14,668 bases of DNA from an uncultured Collinsella sp. (GTDB taxonomy: Bacteria; Actinomycetota; Coriobacteriia; Coriobacteriales; Coriobacteriaceae): the NCBI GenBank assembly GCA_900549355.1, contig UROA01000034.1, positions 1 to 14,668 on the forward strand, read 5' to 3'. The translations under genes were made by a program, and so were the position numbers. The notes below the pieces were generated by a model that was not told where the DNA came from, ran no database searches, and worked only from the letters and a program-made list of their open reading frames with translations. Of the stretch, positions 1-5,983 are shown piece after piece (position 1 is the stretch's first letter; each line of letters starts with the position of its first letter).

Positions 1-914
1 GCTTCGCGAGGCCCCCCCCCAGCAGCGTGCGCGCGGGGGAGCCAATAGATCGTGGCATCGGGGTCGCTGCCGCGCATGGACTTGATGAACGCACTGATGA
101 TGTCGTAGTGCATGTCGCCGTTTTTGTCATACGTAAAGCCGCGACGCGGGTTGGCAATCTTCACGTCATCCACGGTGATGGGATAGCGCTCCCCCGCCGC
201 GGGCGCTGGCGTTCCCTCGGTATCAGGACGCGTGACGGCAATCTCGCTCGCAAGCTCGAGCGTCGTGAGCGCCGAGCGAGCGTCACCCGCTGCCAGCGTG
301 CAGATGGTCTTGACCGTATCCTCATCGGCCGAGAACTTACCGTTCAAGCCCTGCGGTGCCTCAAGCGCACGTTCAATAAGCGTGGCGATATCCTCATCCT
401 TCAGATGCTCAAGCTCCACAACGCGACCACGTGAGAGCAGTGCCGAGTTGACCTCGAAGTACGGGTTCTCCGTCGTAGCGCCAATCATAATGACGGTACG
501 GTTCTCAACTGCATGCAGCAGGGCATCCTGCTGCGACTTAGAGAAGCGGTGAATCTCATCGATGAATAGAATGGTACGGCGGTCGTACGTATTCAGGCGC
601 GTCTTGGCCTCATCAATCACGCGACGCAGGTCCTTCACGGTACCCGTGACGGCGTTGACCTCGACAAACTCGCTCTTGGTATGGTTGGCGATAATGTGGG
701 CCAGCGTCGTCTTGCCCGTACCGGCAGGCCCGTACAGAATCACGCTCGAAAGCACGTCGTGCTCGATCGCGGCACGCAGCCACGAGCCCTTACCGACGGC
801 CTTTTGCTGACCCACGTACTCGTCGAGCGAATTGGGACGCATGCGCACCGCGAGCGGCGCATTTTTAAAGGAACGCTCGCGCGTCGAGACAGAAAAAAGG
901 TCGTCCATAGCCAT
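1..914 (-). CDS. rarA: Replication-associated recombination protein A (RarA/MgsA), 5' part, truncated by window edge
   Basis: Clamp-loader-like AAA+ ATPase of the RarA/MgsA/WRNIP1 family, which acts at stalled replication forks with SSB. About 304 residues are visible of a family that is usually 430-450. From the ATG at 914, Walker A (GPAGTGKTT) lies at residues 62-70, followed by Walker B with the family signature ILFIDEIHRFSKSQQDALL, then sensor 1 (IGATTENPYFEVNSALLSR) with its arginine-finger region. The DPDATIYWL segment of the C-terminal half comes just before the edge. The start is ambiguous: in-frame ATGs lie at 923, 914 and 908, none with a strong Shine-Dalgarno. The last 13-14 codons (bases 1-43) stay in frame but no longer match the expected ARML..GEDPR pattern and contain a run of nine C, so the edge may be poor sequence. 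It is transcribed away from dgt, 54 nt downstream of it, from a promoter overlapping the end of dgt. Confidence 0.93.
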   Translation of the reverse strand, partial: MAMDDLFSVSTRERSFKNAPLAVRMRPNSLDEYVGQQKAVGKGSWLRAAIEHDVLSSVILYGPAGTGKTTLAHIIANHTKSEFVEVNAVTGTVKDLRRVIDEAKTRLNTYDRRTILFIDEIHRFSKSQQDALLHAVENRTVIMIGATTENPYFEVNSALLSRGRVVELEHLKDEDIATLIERALEAPQGLNGKFSADEDTVKTICTLAAGDARSALTTLELASEIAVTRPDTEGTPAPAAGERYPITVDDVKIANPRRGFTYDKNGDMHYDIISAFIKSMRGSDPDATIYWLPRAHAAGGGPRE

Positions 915-947
915 CCCATGCATCAATCAAAAGCTTTGTTCGTCAAC

Positions 948-976
948 AGTATACCGAATATATACGAACTACCGTT
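948..976 (-). promoter_or_regulatory. Candidate sigma70 promoter of rarA
   Basis: On the minus strand a good -10 (TATACT) lies at 948-953. A weak -35 (AACGGT) lies at 971-976 with a 17-nt spacer, inside the last codons of dgt. It would give a leader of about 27 nt before the ATG at 914. The -35 is poor, so this rests on the -10 and its position. Confidence 0.45.
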
Positions 977-979
977 CGT
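964..979. promoter_or_regulatory. LexA-like palindrome (candidate SOS box) upstream of rarA
   Basis: ACGAAC-TACC-GTTCGT is a perfect 6-bp inverted repeat with a 4-nt spacer. It matches the GAAC-N4-GTTC core of LexA boxes in Gram-positive bacteria and actinobacteria. It overlaps the stop codon of dgt and the -35/spacer region of the candidate rarA promoter, where a repressor would block transcription. No lexA gene is visible here and the site was not tested against a genome-wide motif, so the regulator is inferred. Confidence 0.45.
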
Positions 980-2216
980 TAATATAGGTACGGTGCGGAA
1001 ACTTCAATCCCGGAAACAACTTGCTCGTGAGCTCGCAGAAATAGCCATCCGTCATGCTCGCGATGTAATCCACCACCGCTTGATCTTTGTCGTCCTGCCA
1101 GGCATAGGCTCGATCGTAGTAGGAAAGCTGCTGCTCGATGCGCGAAATATGGTGCTTAAAGATGTAAGAGGACTCGTCGCCACTGTTTAGATCCCGCAGG
1201 CAACGGTCGTAGAGCTTTACGAACGCCTCGCGCAGCTCCGCCTCGGAATCGCCTTCGATACCGCCCTTGCTATAGATTTTCTCGTAGTTCTCGCGCTTGG
1301 CTCGGCGAATTTCCTCAAACAGGTCCTCGCTCATCTCGATGCGCGGCTTACCATAGCTATGCTCCACGATATCGATGGAAGCATGCGTAAGGATCCAACT
1401 GTTGTAGGCACCGCCCCGGCCATCATCAAAAGCGTCGGGTGACAGCAGGCCCGCCGCGATCGCATCCTGACGGTCACGACCGACGTAGGCAAGAATATCC
1501 GAGATGCGAACAACGCAGCCCTCGAGCGTCATGGGACGCAGATGCCCAATTGCGCTATAGCCCGTGGCAATGCAATCCTCAACCGTCTGGTCAAACTGGT
1601 TAAAGGAGCCCATGTCCGAGAGCTCAAACACACGCTGCTCGTACTCGCCGTTATGGCATAGCACGCCGTCGAGCGTCTGGAGCGACACGTTGCGGCCGTA
1701 CAGTGCGTCGAGCACGCGGACCGACTGCACGTTATGGAAAAAATAACGCCCCGTGCGCTCATGATAAATATCGTTGAGGAAGCGCTCGCCGGCATGGCCG
1801 AAAGGCGTGTGTCCCAAGTCGTGACCCAGGCCAATCGCCTCGATCAGATCGCAATTGAGCCCCAGGGCGCGACCGATATCGCGCGCAATGCGGGAGACAA
1901 GCTGCACGTGCAAACCCCGGCGTGATAGATCGTCATTGCTACGAAAGCTAAAGACCTGCGTTTTGCCCGCATACCGGGTGTACGCAGGAAGATGAAGTAT
2001 CTTTTCGGTATCGCGCATAAACGCCGGACGCATAAGCGTGCCTTTGTCGGCGGCGCGATCAATACGACGAATGACCTGATCATCGTTGCAACGATACGGG
2101 TTGACATAGCCCGAAGCACGATCGGCGGCAATGCGCTCGACAAGCTCGGGCGACAACGCCGAGGGAATACGGTCCATGCGCGCCTTAATGACGGCCGTTT
2201 CTTGATTAGATTCCAT
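969..2216 (-). CDS. dgt: Deoxyguanosinetriphosphate triphosphohydrolase (HD domain)
   Basis: HD-superfamily dNTP triphosphohydrolase, which cleaves dNTPs such as dGTP to the nucleoside and triphosphate and so helps set the cytosolic dNTP pool. The 415-residue protein has the N-terminal RDTEKILHLPAYTRYAGKTQ segment and the metal-binding motif GLGHDLGHTPFGHAGERFLN. A later Asp in RISDILAYVGRDRQDA probably supplies the fourth metal ligand. The start at 2216 (MESNQETAV) is chosen because AAGGAG lies 6 nt upstream; an in-frame ATG nine codons earlier has no such site. It follows the A24 peptidase gene by 31 nt, so the two are probably co-transcribed. Its last codons carry the rarA promoter and a LexA-like palindrome. 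The family assignment is firm; the preferred nucleotide cannot be read from sequence. Confidence 0.93.
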   Translation of the reverse strand: MESNQETAVIKARMDRIPSALSPELVERIAADRASGYVNPYRCNDDQVIRRIDRAADKGTLMRPAFMRDTEKILHLPAYTRYAGKTQVFSFRSNDDLSRRGLHVQLVSRIARDIGRALGLNCDLIEAIGLGHDLGHTPFGHAGERFLNDIYHERTGRYFFHNVQSVRVLDALYGRNVSLQTLDGVLCHNGEYEQRVFELSDMGSFNQFDQTVEDCIATGYSAIGHLRPMTLEGCVVRISDILAYVGRDRQDAIAAGLLSPDAFDDGRGGAYNSWILTHASIDIVEHSYGKPRIEMSEDLFEEIRRAKRENYEKIYSKGGIEGDSEAELREAFVKLYDRCLRDLNSGDESSYIFKHHISRIEQQLSYYDRAYAWQDDKDQAVVDYIASMTDGYFCELTSKLFPGLKFPHRTYINER

Positions 2217-2247
2217 GGCATGCTCCTTAAGAAGGATGCGCAATCGG

Positions 2248-2670
2248 TTACAAAGTGCAGCCCACGACCTCGATTATGGCAAAAATCGGCACTAAAAACG
2301 GGAGCAATGGCAGGGAGCGCGATTTTGTGAAGAGACAGGAGAGGGCCAGGGCCAGGAGTGCGACGGCAAATGCCACGATGCCACCCATAGGGTCGAGCGT
2401 GCAAAGCGCGAAGAGCGCCTTGGCATCCCCCATGCCGATGCCCGGGATTTGGCGAAGACGACGCCAGAGGGACTCAGTCAGCACGAGAGCAAGATAGACG
2501 ATGACCGCAAGACCGGCATGGTCAAGCGCCGTGTTAACGCCTTTGTCGAGCCAAACGCCCACTAACGCCGTCACCGCACACGCACCGGCAAGCTCATTGG
2601 GAAAACGTCGCTGACGGGCATCAATCGCCGCGCCGGCAAAGATGCAAATCCAAAACGGGATATAAAACAT
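2248..2670 (-). CDS. A24 family prepilin peptidase-like membrane protein (short, peptidase domain only)
   Basis: A 140-residue polytopic membrane protein resembling the peptidase half of type IV prepilin peptidases (TadV/CpaA-like), aspartic proteases that cleave prepilin leader peptides at the membrane. The two expected catalytic aspartates are present: Asp18 in AIDARQRRFPNE and Asp82 in the GxGD motif (GIGMGDAKALFAL). Hydrophobic helices fill the rest. It lacks the N-terminal methyltransferase domain and zinc cysteines of full PilD enzymes, as TadV/CpaA forms do. The start at 2670 is chosen because AGGAGG lies 7 nt upstream; the upstream extension is mostly Arg/Ser. It is followed by dgt after 31 nt. 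No pilin, secretion ATPase or Tad gene is visible, so its substrate is unknown. Confidence 0.82.
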   Translation of the reverse strand: MFYIPFWICIFAGAAIDARQRRFPNELAGACAVTALVGVWLDKGVNTALDHAGLAVIVYLALVLTESLWRRLRQIPGIGMGDAKALFALCTLDPMGGIVAFAVALLALALSCLFTKSRSLPLLPFLVPIFAIIEVVGCTL

Positions 2671-2702
2671 CGAGTGCCTCCTCGAGCTGCATCGCAAAAG
2701 CA

Positions 2703-2743
2703 AAAACCATCACAAAGGTGCCGGTCCCCTTTGCGGTGGTTTT
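2703..2743 (-). terminator. Intrinsic terminator after the GT2 gene
   Basis: A 16-nt arm (2703-2718) pairs with 2728-2743, with one mismatch and one G-U when read as minus-strand RNA. The stem is followed on that strand by TTTTTG. It starts 9 nt after the glycosyltransferase stop codon. The arms closely resemble those of the terminator at 10363-10401. Confidence 0.8.
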
Positions 2744-2751
2744 GGTGGTGG

Positions 2752-4047
2752 TTATTTGGCGCCTTGCATGACCTCGTCGAGGGTGACGTTTACGGCATGC
2801 TGGGTAGGAACCCAGTCGACCTTCAGGAACAGCGCGGCCACCGTGATAGGGATATAGCTGAACATAAAGATCGGGAAGGTAAACAGGTTAGTCACCAGAC
2901 GCCACTTTTGCGCGCAGTGAATATGCTTGTACTCAAAGATAGTCGTGAGCAGCGCCAGGATAAAGAAGGTCTGGTACATCATGGCGAAGGTCATAATGAG
3001 CGACGCGGCACAGGCCTGCATCTCGACTTCGGTAGCCAAAAAGCCGTGCGAGAGTCCACCCACGATCAGGAACGTCGCATTGGCGAGCATCGAGATGAGC
3101 GACAGCAGCATACCCGGGGCGATCGTCATGAACATGTCGTAGGCGGCAAAGCGATGGTAGCGGAAGGTCGACTTGACCAGGTGCTTACCGTAAGTAAAGA
3201 ACACCTGGTAGAAGCCCTTGGTCCAACGCATGCGCTGTTTCCAGGACGCCTTAAACGTCACGGGTTGTTCGTCAAAGAACTCCGCCGGCGCATAGCCAAT
3301 GCGAATGCCGTGAATGGCGCAGAACGTGGTGAACTGAATGTCCTCGGTCAGCGTGTGGAACTGCCAACCGTGCATGCCCTCGATAACGCTGGCGGAGATG
3401 AGGTAGCCCGAACCCGAAACAGCGCAGGACGTCTTGCAGATATTACGCGCGTTGTTGAGGAAGCGCGCCTCGCGTAGATACCACGTGGCATTAGCAGCCG
3501 AGATCCACGAGCTGCCGAAGTTCTTGGAATTGCGATAGCTCGTGACCACATGGAAGCCCTGGTCAAAGGCATCATTCATCTTGGAAACGTAATCGCGGGA
3601 GATAACGTTATCGGCATCGAAGATAAAGTAGCCCTCAAACGTGTCGGGATACTCGTTGAGAATGCGGTCGAAGCCAAAGTCCATGACCCAGCTCTTGCCC
3701 TTGCGGGCCAGGTCATTGCGCTCGTAAACAATGGCACCGGCCTCGCGCGCGAGCTGCGCCGTGTTGTCGGTGCAGGCATCGGCGACCACGAAAACCTCGA
3801 TGAGCTCGGACGGATAATCCTGGTCCTTGATGGAGCGAACGAGGTTGGCGATCACGGCCTCCTCATTATGCGCCGCGATAAAAAAGGCATAGCGATGGAG
3901 TTTTTTGGCCTTGGGAGGCGCGACCTCGCCACGAAGAGCGCCAATGACAAAGAAGACCACCTGGTACAGAAAGCAGACCGTGAGCAGCGTGACGACAATC
4001 TGGTTGAAGATCACGATGGGTGTGTTGGTTTGTAAAAAGGCGAGCAT
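2752..4047 (-). CDS. Membrane-anchored family 2 glycosyltransferase
   Basis: Probable processive-type GT2 enzyme that transfers a sugar from a nucleotide-sugar at the inner face of the membrane; the sugar and acceptor are unknown. The 431-residue protein has an N-terminal membrane helix (about residues 8-38), then the GT-A fold. The fold shows AFFIAAHNEEAVI, the Asp of VVADACTDNT, the DxD motif in YFIFDADN, the TED acid motif in HTLTEDIQF and the QxxRW-type motif KQRMRWTKG. Three or four hydrophobic segments follow at the C terminus. The start at 4047 (MLAFLQTN) has GGGAG 5 nt upstream; an ATG five codons earlier overlaps that site. It lies 82 nt downstream of rluD with its own candidate promoter and ends at a terminator. 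An exopolysaccharide or cell-envelope glycan role is plausible, but no polymer gene cluster is nearby. Confidence 0.88.
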   Translation of the reverse strand: MLAFLQTNTPIVIFNQIVVTLLTVCFLYQVVFFVIGALRGEVAPPKAKKLHRYAFFIAAHNEEAVIANLVRSIKDQDYPSELIEVFVVADACTDNTAQLAREAGAIVYERNDLARKGKSWVMDFGFDRILNEYPDTFEGYFIFDADNVISRDYVSKMNDAFDQGFHVVTSYRNSKNFGSSWISAANATWYLREARFLNNARNICKTSCAVSGSGYLISASVIEGMHGWQFHTLTEDIQFTTFCAIHGIRIGYAPAEFFDEQPVTFKASWKQRMRWTKGFYQVFFTYGKHLVKSTFRYHRFAAYDMFMTIAPGMLLSLISMLANATFLIVGGLSHGFLATEVEMQACAASLIMTFAMMYQTFFILALLTTIFEYKHIHCAQKWRLVTNLFTFPIFMFSYIPITVAALFLKVDWVPTQHAVNVTLDEVMQGAK

Positions 4048-4081
4048 GCAGGCTCCCAGCAACGCGTAACGTAAACAATCG

Positions 4082-4111
4082 TATATCTTACCGCAGGCTT
4101 ACCGAGTTCAA
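4082..4111 (-). promoter_or_regulatory. Candidate promoter of the GT2 gene
   Basis: On the minus strand TTGAAC (4106-4111) is followed by the AT-rich TAAGATATAC (4081-4090). This offers overlapping -10 choices at 15-18 nt spacing, 34-40 nt before the start codon. The exact -10 is unclear. Confidence 0.4.
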
Positions 4112-4129
4112 GAAACCACCTAATACTGG

Positions 4130-5143
4130 CTAGGCTTCGAGAAGACCGAGCTGCGGAACGATTTCATCTCCAACGGCCGTGCGACCGAGCGAGCGCGGAG
4201 CCAGATCGTCGAGAACCGCAGCGAGATCCCACGGCAACTCGTCGCGGCACTCAATGCGCTCCCCCGTCACGGGATGGTCGAACGCCACGCGCCAGGAATG
4301 AAGGAACTGCCTGGTCAGGCCCTGGTCGGCGCGCGCATCGCACTTGCCGTAGAGTTGATCGCCCACGCAGGCGTGGTTGATATGACGCATATGCACGCGA
4401 ATCTGGTGCGTGCGACCGGTAAACAGATGGCACTCAACGAGCGTATAACCATCGTCAAAGCGCGTGGAATCAAAGCGCTCGAGGACTTTAAAGGTCGTAA
4501 TGGCCTGACGGGCAAAGGGGTCGTCCGAAACCGCCATCTTGACGCGGTCGCGCGTAGAACGGGCGATACCGGTATTGATGGTGCCCTCGTCCATGGCGAT
4601 GTGCCCGTGGACAAGCGTGATATAGCGGCGGTCGAGCGTACGCGTGCGAATGAGATTTTGAAGCGCGCGCTGGGTGTCGTCGTCTTTTGCCGCGAGCATA
4701 AGGCCCGAGGTATCGCGATCCAGGCGATGCACGATGCCGGGGCGGTCCTCACCCTGCACGGTACCAAGATGATCGATACCGCAGTGGTAGACCAAGGCGT
4801 TCGCAAGCGTGCCGCTCTCGTGGCCGTGGGCGGGATGGCACACCAGCCCGCGCTGCTTGGAGAGCACAATGAGATAGTCGTCCTCATAGCGAATGTCGAG
4901 CGGGATGGCCTCGGGAATCACATCGGTGGGATCGTGTGGCTCGGGCAGGTCGACCGAGATGCGGTCACCGGCGCGTACGGCATACTTTTTTGACAGACAG
5001 GTCTCGCCGTTCACGATTACGGCGCCGCCCTCGATCAGATGCGCGCAGGCAGAGCGCGTGGGGCAGCCGTCGTTGGCACCCAAAAAGGCGTCGAGACGCT
5101 GGCCAGAGCAATCGTCGGCAACAAGAATATGGATGTCGGCCAT
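4130..5143 (-). CDS. rluD: RluA/RluD family 23S rRNA pseudouridine synthase
   Basis: Converts specific uridines in large-subunit rRNA to pseudouridine in the cytosol. The 337-residue length is typical. An N-terminal S4-like RNA-binding domain (about residues 14-65, GQRLDAFLG to AVRAGD) precedes the catalytic domain. That domain contains GIVHRLDRDTSGLMLAAK with the predicted catalytic Asp142, and the GRTHQIRVHMRHI motif near the C-terminal half. The ATG at 5143 shares its A with the TAA stop of lspA (TAATG), and AAGGAA lies inside the end of lspA, so translation is probably coupled. The lspA-rluD pairing is common in Gram-positive bacteria. Whether it is the true RluD (positions 1911/1915/1917) or a related RluA-family enzyme cannot be decided from the sequence. 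Confidence 0.92.
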   Translation of the reverse strand: MADIHILVADDCSGQRLDAFLGANDGCPTRSACAHLIEGGAVIVNGETCLSKKYAVRAGDRISVDLPEPHDPTDVIPEAIPLDIRYEDDYLIVLSKQRGLVCHPAHGHESGTLANALVYHCGIDHLGTVQGEDRPGIVHRLDRDTSGLMLAAKDDDTQRALQNLIRTRTLDRRYITLVHGHIAMDEGTINTGIARSTRDRVKMAVSDDPFARQAITTFKVLERFDSTRFDDGYTLVECHLFTGRTHQIRVHMRHINHACVGDQLYGKCDARADQGLTRQFLHSWRVAFDHPVTGERIECRDELPWDLAAVLDDLAPRSLGRTAVGDEIVPQLGLLEA

Positions 5144-5742
5144 TAACGCTCATTCCTTTCGCGAATCTTGCGGGCACGCTCCCCACGCTGCTTGGCTTTG
5201 CGCTTAGCGCGGGCCTCATCACGGGCATTGAGCTCAGCAGTCGCATCGACCTCGCGAGCGGCGGGACTCAAGAACATGTAACCGATGAGGGCAAGCACAA
5301 CGCCTACGGTGATGCCGATATCGGCCACGTTAAAGACGGGAAAGTCGATGAAGGTGGTGGCAATAAAATCGGTCACAAAGCCAAAAGCCAGGCGATCGAT
5401 CGCGTTGCCAATGGCGCCACCCGCGACCATAGCCATGCCCACAACCTCCAAGCGAGCAAGCTGGGGCGTGCGAAGCAAGTACACGGCAATGGCGACAATG
5501 ACCGCAAGCGCCAGCAAAGCGAACGCAACGCCATGTCCCTCGCCCATGCTAAAGGCAGCACCGATATTACGGACAAACATAAAGTCGATGACACCGGGGA
5601 TGACGGTCACATGCAAAGCGTCGCCCACGGCACGAACCGCAAGCTTGGTCAGCTGGTCAACAAGCAACACAGCCAGCGCCACCCCACCAGCAACACCCAA
5701 CCGCCAACGCAAAGGCGGCGTCATATCCCCAGTACGACCCAA
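5143..5742 (-). CDS. lspA: Lipoprotein signal peptidase (signal peptidase II) with basic C-terminal tail
   Basis: Membrane aspartic protease that removes the signal peptide of prolipoproteins after diacylglyceryl transfer. From the TTG at 5742 the 199-residue protein has four membrane helices, the DQLTK motif at 29-33, RNIGAAFS at 58-65, and catalytic aspartates at 116 (GNAIDR) and 141 (FNVADIGIT). The family is usually about 150-170 residues. Here a Lys/Arg/Glu-rich hydrophilic tail of about 39 residues follows the last helix. The TTG start is preferred because AGGGG lies 6 nt upstream. An ATG at 5724 is possible, but its GGGGA lies too close to it. The gene is first in a probable lspA-rluD operon and overlaps rluD by one base. 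Confidence 0.93.
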   Translation of the reverse strand: MGRTGDMTPPLRWRLGVAGGVALAVLLVDQLTKLAVRAVGDALHVTVIPGVIDFMFVRNIGAAFSMGEGHGVAFALLALAVIVAIAVYLLRTPQLARLEVVGMAMVAGGAIGNAIDRLAFGFVTDFIATTFIDFPVFNVADIGITVGVVLALIGYMFLSPAAREVDATAELNARDEARAKRKAKQRGERARKIRERNER

Positions 5743-5843
5743 AGAAATCCCCTACCCTCAAGAACATCGAATAACGTTTAACGCAAAGCAATATCTTATA
5801 TTGACCAGCAACGAAATAACCGATGATTCGTTACCGACAGCGA

Positions 5844-5942
5844 AAACCCGCCAGAGCGAGCAAAGTGCCTTGAAGCAAGGCGGCATAGATCTTTTGATCA
5901 TGCCGCCGAAGCTGAAAGGCAGATTGCCGCTCTGGCGGGTTT
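5844..5942. other. Nested multi-hairpin intergenic element between ileS and lspA
   Basis: A perfect 15-bp outer stem (5844-5858 with 5928-5942, AAACCCGCCAGAGCG arm) encloses two inner hairpins. The first is 5867-5881 (GCCTTG-AAG-CAAGGC). The second is 5879-5907: GGCGGCAT pairs with ATGCCGCC, topped by GATC-TTTT-GATC, with one bulged base. They share bases 5879-5881, so they compete. On the minus strand the final arm ends in GGCGGGTTTT, so the element could terminate ileS transcription or act as an attenuator before lspA. The rest of 5743-5982 is AT-richer, holds only a weak -10-like TATAAG (5795-5800, minus) before lspA, and has no convincing ORF. Confidence 0.6.
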
Positions 5943-5955
5943 GCAGCGTCAACCG

Positions 5956-5983
5956 GTTACGCGGTTTGGTAAAACCGCGTAAC
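5956..5983 (-). terminator. Perfect hairpin at the ileS stop codon
   Basis: GTTACGCGGTTT (5956-5967) pairs perfectly over 12 bp with 5972-5983, with a 4-nt loop. The stem begins at the last base of the ileS stop codon. No U-tract follows on the minus strand, so it may be a 3'-end stabiliser, with termination at the larger element downstream. Confidence 0.5.

Noticed and set aside
5758..5952. 64-codon minus-strand frame in the ileS-lspA gap
   Set aside because: It lies across the nested hairpin element, has no ribosome binding site, and its peptide is explained by the palindromic arms.
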